Counted from the first letter of the stretch, positions 1 through 8,556 are shown. The stretch is 64,000 nucleotides of DNA from Methylotenera sp. (GCF_029946165.1 NZ_JAQSDZ010000005.1:186001-250000), one strand, 5' to 3'. Notes: generated by a model from the letters alone, not told the origin. Made by a program: numbers and translations.

Positions 1-48
1 GATACTGTTGCTCCTCCAGCAGCTCCGACACAGGATATACCAAAATAG
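1..48 (+). CDS. secG: SecG, C-terminal end (partial)
   Basis: The first 15 codons end in APPAAPTQDIPK followed by TAG. This fits the low-complexity Pro/Ala tail of SecG, the small membrane subunit of the SecYEG protein-export channel. Identification rests mostly on context: in many betaproteobacteria secG is followed by tRNA-Leu and then nuoA, and both tRNA-Leu and the nuo operon are in this window. Only the tail is visible, so no domain can be checked. Confidence 0.55.
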   Translation, partial: DTVAPPAAPTQDIPK

Positions 49-79
49 TTAAATCTACTGAGCTCAGTCTCAGAAAAAT

Positions 80-165
80 GCCGTCGTGGTGGAATTGGTA
101 GACACGCAACCTTGAGGTGGTTGTGACGAATAGTCGTGAGAGTTCGAGTCTCTCCGTCGGCACCA
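80..165 (+). tRNA. tRNA-Leu (anticodon GAG)
   Basis: This 86-nt class II tRNA has the acceptor start GCCGTCG, D-loop GGAATTGGTAGA, anticodon loop CTTGAGG (anticodon GAG), a long variable arm, the T-arm GAGAG-TTCGAGT-CTCTC and an encoded CCA at 163-165. The acceptor 3' strand is CGTCGGC, which leaves a U-U mismatch at the fifth pair; CGACGGC would pair perfectly. The 3' half is the attachment site for the islands that follow. Confidence 0.95.
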
Positions 166-169
166 TTTA
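142..169 (+). repeat. Attachment site copy 1 (attL, tRNA-Leu 3' end)
   Basis: The stretch from GTTCGAGTCTCTCC through CACCATTTA covers the tRNA T-loop to a few bases past CCA. It recurs at 49154-49180 with one base missing (CCGTCGCACCA) and at 53810-53833 with three missing (CCGTCACCA). Its place at a tRNA 3' end with an integrase reading away 170 bp downstream is the usual left junction of a tRNA-targeting element. Confidence 0.85.
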
Positions 170-340
170 AGAGTTTTTAACAGTTCTAAATAGTTCATTT
201 TAGACCGTAAGTTATTAATTAATAATAGTTTTATTGTTTGTTATGGTTCTGCATAGTTCTGAATGGTTCGTTTGCAACCGCACTAAAATGATGGTATAAG
301 TGTTGGTATCTTAGGTTTTTGCAAATTACGATACCAACAA

Positions 341-1537
341 ATGCTAAATGACATAAAAATAAAGGCTGCCAAGCCTTCCGAAAAAGACTACAAACTTGCA
401 GACGAAAAAGGTTTGTATCTCTTCATTAAATCTACCGGCTCTAAACTTTGGCGAGTTGCTTATCGGATCGATGGCAAGCAAAAAACACTCTCACTCGGCA
501 CATATCCAGTTGTTACCCTAGCAGATGCGCGCGCTAAGCACTTAGAAGCGCGAAAATTGTTGGATAGAGGCGCTGACCCATCCGAAGCTAAAAAATTAGC
601 TAAAACCGCACGTTTTGAAGCTTTAACTAATTCCTTTGAAGCGGTTGCACGTGAATGGGTGCTTGTGGCCAAGCAAGGCAAAGTGGCAAGCTATCAGCAC
701 AACACCATGCGTCGCCTTGAAATTCACCTGCTGCCGTGGTTAGGTAAAAAGCCCGTTGATGCAATCACGCCAATGGAAGTTTTAGCCTGCATCAAACGCA
801 TTTGTGACGGCAATAAAATTGAGACTGGTCATAAAGTGCTTAACATCGCCAGTCAAGTGTTTAGATACGCCAAGCAACATGGCAAATGCCAAAATAACCC
901 TGCCAGTGATTTATCTAGCGCTCTGCCTCAGCCGCAAGTTAAACACATGGCGAGCCTAATCGAGCCTGCGCAAGTGGCAGAGTTATTACGTGCTATTGAT
1001 GGTTTTACAGGCACCTTTGTGGTGAGGCAAGCTTTGCGATTGGCACCCTTGGTATTTGTTCGCCCAGGGGAGCTACGCAAAGCAAAATGGGCTGATATTG
1101 ATTTAGATGCTGGTACATGGAAGTATCTTGTTACCAAAACTAAAACAGACCACCTGGTACCGTTATCAAAACAAGCAATTGAAATTCTACGCGATTTATT
1201 CCCAGTAACAGGCCATCGCGAATACGTCTTTAACAATGGTCATGACCCCATGCGTGCAATGTCTGAAGCCGCAATCAATGCAGCACTTAAGCGCATGGGC
1301 TACAACACGCAAACTGAAATCACAGGGCATGGCTTTAGAGCGATGGCTCGAACCATTCTGCACGAACGTTTAAATATCGACCCACATATCATTGAGCATC
1401 AATTAGCGCATAGCGTGCCAGATTCATTAGGCACCGCCTACAACCGCACAAAGTTTATCGAGCAACGCACAGCCATGATGCAAACGTGGGCTGACTATTT
1501 AGATGGGTTGAAAATGGGCAATGGGGTCGTTACCTAA
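341..1537 (+). CDS. Tyrosine integrase of element 1 (P4/DUF4102 type)
   Basis: The 398-residue site-specific recombinase should integrate and excise element 1 at tRNA-Leu. It has an N-terminal arm-binding DUF4102 domain (about 1-85, with the typical LADEKGLYLFI and SLGTYPVVTLADAR segments), a SAM-like core-binding domain (about 95-185) and a catalytic domain (about 205-385). The visible catalytic set is R241 (RPGELR), H330/R333 (HGFRAMAR), H357 (HQLAHS) and nucleophile Y367. It is full length. It lies just inside the left junction, as usual for islands using a tRNA 3' end, and is the only intact integrase of this type in element 1. Confidence 0.95.
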   Translation: MLNDIKIKAAKPSEKDYKLADEKGLYLFIKSTGSKLWRVAYRIDGKQKTLSLGTYPVVTLADARAKHLEARKLLDRGADPSEAKKLAKTARFEALTNSFEAVAREWVLVAKQGKVASYQHNTMRRLEIHLLPWLGKKPVDAITPMEVLACIKRICDGNKIETGHKVLNIASQVFRYAKQHGKCQNNPASDLSSALPQPQVKHMASLIEPAQVAELLRAIDGFTGTFVVRQALRLAPLVFVRPGELRKAKWADIDLDAGTWKYLVTKTKTDHLVPLSKQAIEILRDLFPVTGHREYVFNNGHDPMRAMSEAAINAALKRMGYNTQTEITGHGFRAMARTILHERLNIDPHIIEHQLAHSVPDSLGTAYNRTKFIEQRTAMMQTWADYLDGLKMGNGVVT

Positions 1538-1762
1538 CAGAGGTATTATCTGCTGGGTTAATTTGCACACCACTTGTGGTTCCACGGATAACCCACTCAG
1601 TAAACATTGGGCGATCATTACAAATGATACAAACCATTTCTGCTGTTGGCTCACACCTGCCTATAATCAATTTCGACCATTCTTGAGCCGTAACAGAACC
1701 TTGCATCTTTGGTTCTAGACAGTTAAAAAAGATGCTCCCCCTTGGCGACGCATATTCATAAA

Positions 1763-1851
1763 TAACTCAGGCCAACCAATTCAGTCATATCAACACCTAA
1801 AGATTTAGCTAGAGCAGGAAGCTTTTCTTTAGCAGTTCTTCCAGTTACAAA
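1763..1851 (-). pseudogene. Fragment of an XRE-type HTH regulator
   Basis: Read on the minus strand, this stretch gives GRTAKEKLPALAKSLGVDM followed by TELVGLS, which resembles the end of an XRE/Cro-type helix-turn-helix domain. A stop codon lies just upstream in the same frame and no start can be reached, so it is a remnant. The rest of 1538-2024 holds no convincing gene; a 65-codon plus-strand reading frame at its start is unlike any protein I know. Confidence 0.35.
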
Positions 1852-1884
1852 TTAACTTCTTACAGTTTGCTTAGTTTCAGACTA

Positions 1885-1931
1885 ATAAGTAACTAATATG
1901 CCGATAATTATTCGCTTTCTTTACACCTATA
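1885..1931 (+). repeat. Dispersed 47-bp repeat, copy 1
   Basis: The segment begins ATAAGTAACTAATA and ends TTCGCTTTCTTTACACC plus four bases. It is nearly the same as 31721-31767. One copy lies ahead of the AlpA/TrfA genes and the other ahead of the mobilisation genes, so a shared regulatory or origin-related role is likely. The two copies are about 30 kb apart in the same orientation. Confidence 0.6.
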
Positions 1932-2024
1932 AACTCTTCCGTAAACTGCAATTTAGTTGATGGTTCTTGTTGAACCGCAAGTCCTACTCCGAACACTAGT
2001 TTACTTTAAAGAAAGGCATTAAAA

Positions 2025-2207
2025 ATGAATGAGCCAGTAGTAATTTCTCTTCAGCAGCTATTGCAGATTATCCCGTTTTCAAAAACTAAAATCTATGATT
2101 TGATAAAAAATAACGAATTCCCCGCGCCCCGCCGAATTGAAGGAACGCGCAAAAGCCTTTGGCGCAGGGATGAAGTAAATAATTGGGTATTAGTGCACGC
2201 TAAATAA
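2025..2207 (+). CDS. AlpA-family HTH regulator/excisionase
   Basis: This 60-residue protein is made almost entirely of a winged MerR-like AlpA/Xis helix-turn-helix: LQQLLQIIPFSKTKIYDLI forms the helices, and RIEGTRKSLWRRDEVNNW is the wing region. Relatives in P4-type islands activate or direct excision by the neighbouring integrase. A purine-rich AAAGAAAGG 12 bp upstream serves as ribosome binding site. It ends 1 bp before the trfA-like gene, so the two are probably cotranscribed, coupling excision with replication. The exact target site is not known. Confidence 0.85.
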   Translation: MNEPVVISLQQLLQIIPFSKTKIYDLIKNNEFPAPRRIEGTRKSLWRRDEVNNWVLVHAK

Positions 2208-2208
2208 A

Positions 2209-3063
2209 ATGGGTGATAGCGGCCACCAAGTAGCCATAAATGCTGCTCAACAGCGCGCCTATCTTAAGAAGAGGGGGGTTCGTCTTGACCAGCCATGCCA
2301 GTTAGATATTCTATTTCCAAGTATCATCACCGATCGAGATGATTTAAGGCATATCCCTAACGACTATGCGAGATCATCTCTTTTTACGGCAAGAAATAAA
2401 TCTGTGCCACGTAAAACACTCACACGCGAAAAGCTGTTTTGTTACAACGAGTATATAACCATCTTATACACTGGCATTGAATTGCGCGCGGAGGATGATG
2501 AACTTGTTTGGTTGCAAATTCTGCACTATAGCCAAACAGTGCCCATGGGACTGCCTTTCAAATTCACGATTAAAGATTTAGTAAGAGATGTGGGCTGGGC
2601 AAAAAATGGGAATAATTACAGGCGTGCTAAGAATTGCATTTCGCGCTTAAGGGCGAATGAAGTTTTGTGTTTGAACACTAAAGCATACGGCAAAAGCGAG
2701 CCAATTTCTCTGATTAAAGATTATGAATCTATCAACGACGAAAATGGCAGCCAGATGGCTTATAAAATGTGGGTAGATTTAAATTTAATTTTATTATTTG
2801 CTGGAAATACATTTACAAGTCACGATTGGGAGTTATATCGGGGCCTTTCTCAGGTTGCTCGTCGCCTCGCTGACTACGTTGTTAGCCACGAAAGACCATT
2901 TCCCTTGGCAATTGAAAAACTAAAAAAAATATGTGACTCTACCGATCTTAAGGCTACAAGTTGGCGACAAACTGTTAGAAAAGCTTGCTGCGAATTAGAA
3001 ATAGCAAAAATAGCAAAAATAGCCAATTTGGGAATCGATGACAAAATATTATTTGTTAGATAA
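2209..3063 (+). CDS. trfA: TrfA-type plasmid replication initiator
   Basis: The 284-residue protein resembles TrfA, the iteron-binding initiator of IncP plasmids. Shared landmarks include IPNDYARSSLFTARNKSVPR (about 44-63), YTGIELRAEDDELVWLQIL (about 85-103), the central VGWAKNGNNYRRAKNCISRL and WELYRGLSQVARRLADYVVSH (about 205-225). TrfA binds direct repeats at oriV, opens an AT-rich region and loads host helicase. An array of 17-bp iterons follows directly downstream. A plasmid initiator in a chromosomal island suggests that the excised form replicates. It has no obvious truncation. Confidence 0.9.
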   Translation: MGDSGHQVAINAAQQRAYLKKRGVRLDQPCQLDILFPSIITDRDDLRHIPNDYARSSLFTARNKSVPRKTLTREKLFCYNEYITILYTGIELRAEDDELVWLQILHYSQTVPMGLPFKFTIKDLVRDVGWAKNGNNYRRAKNCISRLRANEVLCLNTKAYGKSEPISLIKDYESINDENGSQMAYKMWVDLNLILLFAGNTFTSHDWELYRGLSQVARRLADYVVSHERPFPLAIEKLKKICDSTDLKATSWRQTVRKACCELEIAKIAKIANLGIDDKILFVR

Positions 3064-3078
3064 ACATAATTTTAACAT

Positions 3079-3348
3079 CGTGACGTTTGACCTACAGTGC
3101 GTGACGTTTGGCCTACGAAATTTAGTAAACCATAGGTCAAACGTCACGGTTTTAACTAAATTACCAGTAAAATTTTAGATTTTTTGAATTAAAAATAAAG
3201 TTATCAACAACTGGCAAGCAAACTGGGGGAGTTATCCACAGAAATCGTGACGTATGACCTACGTTTTCAAGTTTAAATCTAAAAAATCGTGACGTTTGAC
3301 CTACAAAATCGTGACGTTTGACCTACAAAATCGTGACGTTTGACCTAC
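3079..3348 (+). repeat. Iteron array, candidate oriV
   Basis: Seven copies of the 17-mer CGTGACGTTTGACCTAC occur at 3079, 3100 (one change), 3133-3148 (inverted, 16 bp), 3246 (one change), 3288, 3310 and 3332. The last three are spaced exactly 22 bp apart, so they would lie on the same helical face. An A/T-rich stretch with a consensus DnaA box separates the two groups. Together with the adjacent TrfA-type initiator this is the layout of an iteron-controlled plasmid origin. Confidence 0.88.
3232..3240 (+). promoter_or_regulatory. DnaA box
   Basis: TTATCCACA is a perfect match to the DnaA box consensus. A weaker version, TTATCAACA, lies at 3201-3209. Both are in the A/T-rich gap between iteron groups. 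Confidence 0.75.
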
Positions 3349-3360
3349 ACTCATTATTTA

Positions 3361-3649
3361 CAACTTATTGAATATGCTAAATAAATACACTCTTTTTTAC
3401 GACACTAACCGTTCTTTTAACCATTCTTTAACCAAACCATTAAAAACTTAACCATAAACGTACACAATACGGCAAGGCTGTGCCCTCACGCTTCGCGTTC
3501 ACCGCTGTTTAAAATATTGGATAGCAAAAAAGGGTGGCAGTTTGGAGGTTAAAAGGCAATAGAGTGATTTTGTAGTGGGGTAGGTGTGATTATTACAACA
3601 CAAGTAACATATTGGTATCGGTCGCCTAAAAATGACAGCTCACGTCGCT
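3361..3649. other. Noncoding stretch downstream of the origin
   Basis: No gene is supported here. It begins A/T-rich and later contains GGCAAGGCTGTGCCCTCACG and nearby short inverted repeats. It may be part of the origin or a converging terminator region between oriV and the minus-strand genes that follow. Confidence 0.4.
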
Positions 3650-3859
3650 TTAAAATAAATTGTGTACAGATTTGGTCCTTTTTATAACATTGCGGGAAGC
3701 CAATAATTCCGACTCTGTCGGCTTTGCTTCTTGTACCGATCTCTTGGCTTGACTGTTGCTTAGGCCATCAGCCCTTAGTTTGTTAAGCATCAAACGGCGC
3801 GCATAATTATCTGCCAGATTTTTTACTTCCAATTTTTGTTTTAATTGTAGGCCTTCCAT
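3650..3859 (-). CDS. Small basic protein, unrecognised
   Basis: The 69-residue protein is rich in Lys and Arg and predicted helical (MEGLQLKQKLEVKNLADNY at the start, then RRLMLNKLRADGLSNSQAKR). A good ribosome binding site (AAAGGA, 7 bases before the ATG) supports translation. It follows another small minus-strand frame by 22 bp, so they may form an operon. I do not recognise the family. Position beside a plasmid origin would suit a maintenance or copy-number role, but that is only a guess. Confidence 0.45.
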   Translation of the reverse strand: MEGLQLKQKLEVKNLADNYARRLMLNKLRADGLSNSQAKRSVQEAKPTESELLASRNVIKRTKSVHNLF

Positions 3860-3881
3860 TTTCGTATCCTTTAAAATTTGA

Positions 3882-4091
3882 CTACAATTGTTTCAGTTGC
3901 GTATTAGTCACCAAAGTGTTTGTTTGGGCTATTTGCAATCTGAGGTTGGATTCGAATGATGTCCGTCTATAAGCAAGTGCTCTGTTTCGTGCAATATCTG
4001 CTTTAAAAGATAGGGCTGTTACGCCGGCTAGGTCATTCAGTTTCGATGACTGCAATACTGTTGCAATGGCCATTCCATAAGGGAACGGCAC
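3882..4091 (-). CDS. Small unrecognised protein
   Basis: A 69-residue reading frame with a GTG start; ATG at residue 7 is an alternative. No domain is recognised. The last third (SNLRLQIAQTNTLV) is encoded by a 24-bp stretch, 3927-3950, that recurs perfectly but inverted at 28908-28931 in noncoding DNA. This suggests the C-terminus comes from a repeated mobile fragment and makes the gene doubtful. Confidence 0.3.
   Translation of the reverse strand: MPFPYGMAIATVLQSSKLNDLAGVTALSFKADIARNRALAYRRTSFESNLRLQIAQTNTLVTNTQLKQL
3927..3950 (+). repeat. 24-bp inverted dispersed repeat, copy 1
   Basis: GGCTATTTGCAATCTGAGG followed by TTGGA matches the reverse complement of 28908-28931 exactly, 25 kb away. 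Weak similarity extends past the CTATTTG end. Both copies lie in regions disturbed by insertion sequences. Confidence 0.6.
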
Positions 4092-4421
4092 CGTCCGTGG
4101 TCGGCACAGAGCCGACCTTAACTACCATTGATTAGGCTGCCCAATAGCGGACAGTTGCGAATGCACACTAAGTCCCCAAAGCAGCCGCCAATCTTCTGTA
4201 TCCTATCGTGGCTGAGGCTCAATTCATAATTGGTCAATTTGATATTAGAGATAAGCTAGTCACCATATCCTCTGGTTAATAAAGTAGATTGCTAAAAGTC
4301 TGGGTGTTTTTTAAGTCATGCATTTGAAGCATTCTGTTGTCACGTACATTTAAAAGCATAACGCTTGTTTTATGCTTTTTACTATAAAATTAGCAATTCG
4401 TGCAAAAGTATCATTGACTAA
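4092..4421. other. Noncoding stretch before the nested IS
   Basis: No gene is supported. The right end (4411-4419) still encodes, on the minus strand, the last codons and stop of the SYLF-like gene whose main fragment lies at 7731-7973, showing that the IS at 4424-7730 split that gene. Confidence 0.4.
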
Positions 4422-4583
4422 CTAGTTCTCATCCATAAACACCTGCTTTTCAAATTCCCAGACACATGATAGCGCCATAAAAGCGAGCAGGAAACCAACA
4501 ACAACAACCATTTGTTGCATTATCGCTTTCGCGCCATCCACTCGCCTCAGTTTTGACATTTTCAAGGCGAGCGCAACCATCAT
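4422..4583 (-). CDS. Small possible membrane protein inside the IS
   Basis: A 53-codon frame runs from the double ATG at 4581 to a stop at the IS terminal repeat. It has a basic N-terminus (MSKLRRVDGAK) and a hydrophobic stretch, VVVVGFLLAFMALSCVW, that could be one membrane segment. It lies downstream of the transposase. It may be a passenger or a chance frame; I found no recognisable family. Confidence 0.25.
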   Translation of the reverse strand: MMVALALKMSKLRRVDGAKAIMQQMVVVVGFLLAFMALSCVWEFEKQVFMDEN

Positions 4584-4933
4584 GGCACTACATATTGTAA
4601 TTTTCTTTACAGCTTGCCAGGTTTAAATCGACAACCGCGCAAACTTCTGCAAGTTGTAAGCCAGCACCGACGACATCACATAAGCCTTGAAATGATCCAG
4701 CCCCTTCCAGGTGCAGCGATCCAGCCCGAATGAACGTTTCAGGTTCGAGATATTGCCCTCGATTCCGGCACGGAAGCGCTTGAGCTTATTGTAAACCCAT
4801 TCGCTCCCAGTCATGGCTTCGACCGTCATGCCGCGCTTCTTCGGCAGACCCACGGCCTTGATGCCCAGCTCTTTTGCCCCCTGTGTCAGACTAGTTGTCG
4901 CCTCTAAATTTTAATTTTAATTTGGAGGAAGCA

Positions 4934-5425
4934 ATGCAAAACCGTTATACAGAAGCTTTTATCGAACAAGCATTAATTAAGTGATATTCACGTGGTGACA
5001 AGACCATAAAGTCGGTTGCTGAAGAACTGAATATGAACATTTATACGTTAAAGAACTGGTTAAAAACAAAGGCAAAGATAGTAGAAAAAATGAATATTTC
5101 AACCATAAAAGAGCGACGCCCCCAGGATTGGAATGTCGAATCCCAGTTACACGCATTACATCAAACGCATGCATTATCTGGCGAAGCATTACAAGCTTGG
5201 TGTCGAGAAAACGGCCTATTTCCCCATCACCTAACTGATTGGAAAGCAGCGTTTTGCGCTGGCATCAAAACACCCACCAACCTCCGCGAAATGCGCACAT
5301 TAAAAGAAGAAAATGCGCGGCTGAAGCGAGAATTAACGCGTAAAGAAAAAGCCTTGGCGGAGGCGGCAGCGTTACTTATTTTACAAAAAAAGTTCCGAGC
5401 GCTTTGGGAGGGAGAGGAAAAATGA
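4934..5425 (+). pseudogene. IS3-family orfA with in-frame stop
   Basis: The expected ATG at 4934 follows GGAGGAAG. The frame gives MQNRYTEAFIEQALIK, then TGA at 4982, then YSRGDKTIKSVAEELNMN, an HTH region typical of IS3 orfA. A Trp codon probably stood at the stop. A shorter product could start at 5033. The C-terminal leucine-zipper segment (LREMRTLKEENARLKREL) is intact and would normally serve multimerisation and frameshift fusion with orfB. Confidence 0.75.
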
Positions 5426-6488
5426 CCCGCCTGACAGAGCGTAGCAACATCATCAAATTGGTATTAGAAGCCGTGGCTTCAGGTGCGCGCTTGTCGTGCG
5501 CCTGCTCAGTGATTTCCTTGAGTTCACGCACATTACAACGTTGGCAACTCGCTCCACTTTGCGGGGATCAGCGCCCCGTTCGTGTTCAGAAGCCCAAAAA
5601 CAAGCTCAGCGAATTGGAGCTAATAAGGCTACTTTCCGTGGTCAATTCGGAGGAGTTTGGTCGCCTATCGCCAAGTCAGATTGTACCCACGCTGGCTGAT
5701 CGCGGACAATAGTTCGCTTCTGAATCAACGATCTATCGCGTGCTAAAAGCGGTCTATCAAATGACCCATCGCGGTGCTGAGCGACCTGCACAACCGCGTC
5801 ACAAGCCACGCGCGTTTGCTACGACAGCCCCTAGGCAAATATTACCTATCTGCCGACGTTGGTCATGGGCAGCTATTGTTATCTGTATTTATTCATGGAT
5901 ATTTTTAGTCGCAAGATTATTGGCTGGCAGGTTTACGACGTGGAAAGTAGTGCACTTGCTGGTGAAGTGATGCGAGATATTTGTCTAAGGGAAGACATCC
6001 TACCCAATCAAGTGGTCCTGCATTCTGACAATGGCAGCCCGATGAAGGGGGCTACCATGCTGGGTACATTACAGGCGCTAGGCGTGATGCCTTCATTTAG
6101 TCGCCCGTCAGTCAGTAACGACAATCCCTATTCTGAATCACTCTTCAAGACGATGAAATATCGCTCCGATTACCCCGTTAAAAAGTTTGAAAGCCTGCTG
6201 TCTGCAAGGCAGTGGGTGGGCAAATTTGTTGATTGGTATAATAATGAACATCGTCATAGCGCCATCAAATTTGTGACACCAAGTCAGCGTCATGATGGGC
6301 TAGATGTTGAATTGCTAAAGAAGCGTGCTGCGGTCTATGAATCTGCAAAAGAAACCCATCCTGAACGCTGGAGCGGTGATGTACGTAACTGGCAACCCAT
6401 TCGCATCGTGCACCTAAATCCAAATCAGAATATCGTCAAATCACATATGGAAAAGGAGGTCTGTTTAGAGGATAAAGTGGCAGCATAA
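5404..6488 (+). pseudogene. IS3-family orfB transposase, stop and frameshift
   Basis: The start overlaps orfA by 22 bp. A TAG at 5710 interrupts the HTH_21 region, and a frameshift near 5860 moves the catalytic core to another frame. The rve core is recognisable: MDIFSRKIIGW (first Asp), LHSDNGSPM (second Asp) and NPYSESLFKTMKYR (Glu), ending in WYNNEHRHSAIKFVTPSQRH. The element cannot be autonomous. Confidence 0.8.
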
Positions 6489-7730
6489 ATCAAATACTTA
6501 GGCGACAACTAGCTTGAAAAATTCCGTTTGCGGCATCAATATTTTCACGGCTGGCATAGCCCGCATCGGCGGCCACCTGATTCGGCAACTTGCCATACAC
6601 CTCATCTACGCGCTTGATCATCGGCAACAGACGGGAGCTGTCCGCAGGGTTGCCCGTCTCGATCACGGTATCCAGTATCATGCCGTGCTTGCCGCTGCTA
6701 AAGTTGATCTTGTGGCCAATTGCACGCAGCGTTTGTCCTTGACGATGATGTCCGTATGCGGCTCGAACAGGCTGGTCAGCTTTTCTGCGGCGAGAACCTT
6801 TTCGCCTTTGACAGCACGGCGTTCGGCTTGATCAATAATACGCCCAATCAAGGGGAGGTAATGCGCAGCCTTTGCTACCCAATCCGACCATTCGCCATGC
6901 ATCAGCATGGTGTCTTGTACGATGCCCGATATTTTGCGGGTGTATTTGATGAGCTTTTTGTAATACGCTCGCCTCTTCTCATCACCCTTGCAATTGCGGA
7001 TCGCCGTCACCAGTTTCTTTACTACCCGCTGATGGCAGGTATAGCTCAACTCAGGGCAACGTTGCCGCGCATCCTGCATCATCCGGCTCATGACCCGAAC
7101 CGCATCACCCAGCAGACTGCTGTCCCACGGCGCATGAATCGGGCTGTCTGTCACAGTGCTGTCGATGCGGATCACTTTGGCGCTTTCGAGCTTCGTCTCC
7201 AGTGCACCCCGCACGAGCAATTGACTGATGCGCTCCCATGTCTCTGCCCGGATCAGGCTGATTGCGCCCTGCAAGGCTGAAGCCTTCGGATACAAGCGGA
7301 GTGGGAGTCTGGAAAATCCACGATTGACTGCCGAGTCCGTCAAATGGAAGGCCAGTTCATCGTAGGTCCATTGCCAGTATCTGAGTAGCAATCCTGAGCG
7401 CAAAATAGATTCGATGGTCATCCCGGAGCGACCGGTGTCTTTCAAATTCTTGCGTTGGATGTCGGCCTCAACCCAATTCAATATCTCAAGATGATTGTCC
7501 ATCCACCCCGAAATCTTGCCAAGCTCATGCGCAATTTCGTGATTGACGGAAATTTCATATATACTCATTTGGCTTGTGCGTTTCATGCGCATTTTGCACC
7601 TCCAGTGGTTTTGTTTATTGATTATAATCAATGGCTTGACTGTAATCATACGCTTTTCCGCTGGAACTTCCATCTCTTTTTTGGGTATTTTTATAACAAA
7701 TTCATGGACTTACGTTTATGGATGAGAACT

Positions 7731-7973
7731 AACTAATTTATTCAATTCATCATCTTTCCAATACTTGGTTCCTTTAACTGTGGCTTGTAATGCCAAACCA
7801 CTCTGAGTTAACTGATAAATTGTAATCCCATCTATTAAAGCCTCACCTCCAACTGCAGATCCTTTTTCACCTGCCTTCGCTGCCGCATCAGCATGCCCGC
7901 CAAATACCCATCCGTTATTGATAAACTTATCTAAAGTTGCTTTTGCGTGCTCCTTTTTACAGCAGACTACCAT
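7731..7973 (-). pseudogene. SYLF-like (YSC84-type) gene, truncated at both ends
   Basis: The frame reads KEHAKATLDKFINNGWVFGG then HADAAAKAGEKGSAVGGEAL, YQLTQSGLALQATVKGTKYW and KDDELNKL, matching the C-terminal part of small SYLF-type exported proteins. The final codons were displaced to 4411-4419 by the IS insertion; the present frame instead ends in VSSHP encoded by the IS end. The N-terminus and signal peptide are gone, replaced by an IS3-type end (GGACCCCAATTTTAGGACAG on the minus strand, 7984-8003). Confidence 0.65.
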
Positions 7974-8074
7974 CTTAATTCACTGTCCTAAAATTGGGGT
8001 CCACTATAGAGGGCGCCAAAATTTGTTCAGCATCGCTTATGGATGACGCAGCTGATTAATTGAACTTATGAAAT

Positions 8075-8113
8075 GAAAAAGCCACTGTAGATAAACTCTC
8101 AGTGGCTTTTTTT
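8075..8113. terminator. Bidirectional rho-independent terminator
   Basis: Stem AGCCACTG (8080-8087) pairs with CAGTGGCT (8100-8107), followed by a run of seven T and preceded by an A-rich run, so it could work on both strands. It lies just past the end of the minus-strand remnant at 8132. Confidence 0.75.
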
Positions 8114-8131
8114 ACGGGAGGACAAAATACC

Positions 8132-8263
8132 TTAGAGCTTGATTGCCTCAAACGCCTCCACCATCGCTTTGTCGCTCAGTATCCTGGCATTAGGATTAGC
8201 GGTCTTTAGCTCTGTCGCCAATTGCGCAATTAGACCCAGGAACTTCTCCCTGTCAGTTACTGG
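8132..8263 (-). pseudogene. C-terminal remnant of an unrecognised gene
   Basis: The minus strand encodes REKFLGLIAQLATELKTANP then NARILSDKAMVEAFEAIKL and a stop, protein-like but with no start; a stop lies just upstream, next to the IS3 remnant. The terminator at 8075-8113 lies directly after it, so this was probably the end of a real gene. Family not recognised. Confidence 0.3.
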
Positions 8264-8264
8264 C

Positions 8265-8556
8265 TAAACATCAACAGACGGCCAGCATGAGTGGCAAAGG
8301 TCATTGTGATGACAATGCTGTGATGGAGCGATTCTTTTTAAATTTAAAAATGGAGTGTGTATGGCAAACTCATTATGCCAACCATCAAGAAGCCATCAGG
8401 GATATTAGTCATTATATTGTTGCTTTTTATAATGCGTGTCGACTACACTCAACCTTGGGCTATCTATCGCCCAATCAGTTTGAATCTAATGTGGCAGAAA
8501 TACACCAAAATACGTCGATTGAGGTGTCCTAATTTATTGGACCACTACAGTTTTGG
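8265..8556 (+). mobile_element. IS3-family remnant (orfB C-terminus and right end)
   Basis: Only the orfB tail remains: SMSGKGHCDDNAVMERFFLN (with the catalytic Glu in MERFF), then HQEAIRDISHYIVAFYNACR and LHSTLGYLSPNQFE, ending near 8531. The right end GTGTCCTAATTTATTGGACC follows. The sequence at 7984-8003 is a second, diverged right end in the same orientation, so at least two related elements passed through here. Confidence 0.75.

Larger units (their letters stand above)
4895..6509 (+). mobile_element. IS3-family element, degenerate, nested
   Basis: The ends TTGTCGCC (4895) and GGCGACAA (6502-6509) are inverted repeats flanked by CTAG on both sides (4891-4894 and 6510-6513), which is palindromic and could be a 4-bp target duplication or part of the repeats. 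Two overlapping reading frames, orfA and orfB, have the standard IS3 arrangement, but both carry disabling changes. It split the transposase gene of the surrounding IS. Confidence 0.85.
4623..7592 (-). pseudogene. Transposase of the outer IS, broken in two
   Basis: The start is best placed at 7592, where GGAGGTG lies 5 bases upstream. The N-terminal part (to about 6678) contains the N-terminal helical domain and TWERISQLLVRGALE followed by VIRIDSTVTDSPIH, the first catalytic Asp region of an IS5-like DDE transposase. A frameshift near 6678 moves the frame to 6490-6681 (AADAGYASRENIDAA, second catalytic Asp). The nested element then separates the C-terminal part (4623-4882: KRFRAGIEGNISNLKRSFGL, with the catalytic Glu in RAGIEG). 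The gene cannot give a functional product. Confidence 0.85.
4424..7730 (-). mobile_element. Insertion sequence (IS5/ISNCY-like), itself interrupted
   Basis: The ends are a perfect 17-bp inverted repeat, AGTTCTCATCCATAAAC at 4424-4440 and its complement at 7714-7730, flanked by a 4-bp AACT direct repeat (4420-4423 and 7731-7734). Without the nested IS3-like element at 4895-6509 it is about 1.7 kb. One transposase gene runs on the minus strand and is now broken. The element inserted near the 3' end of a SYLF-like gene. Confidence 0.8.

Noticed and set aside
1521-1718. Plus-strand 65-codon frame after the first integrase
   Set aside because: It starts inside the integrase, lacks a ribosome site, and its composition looks random.
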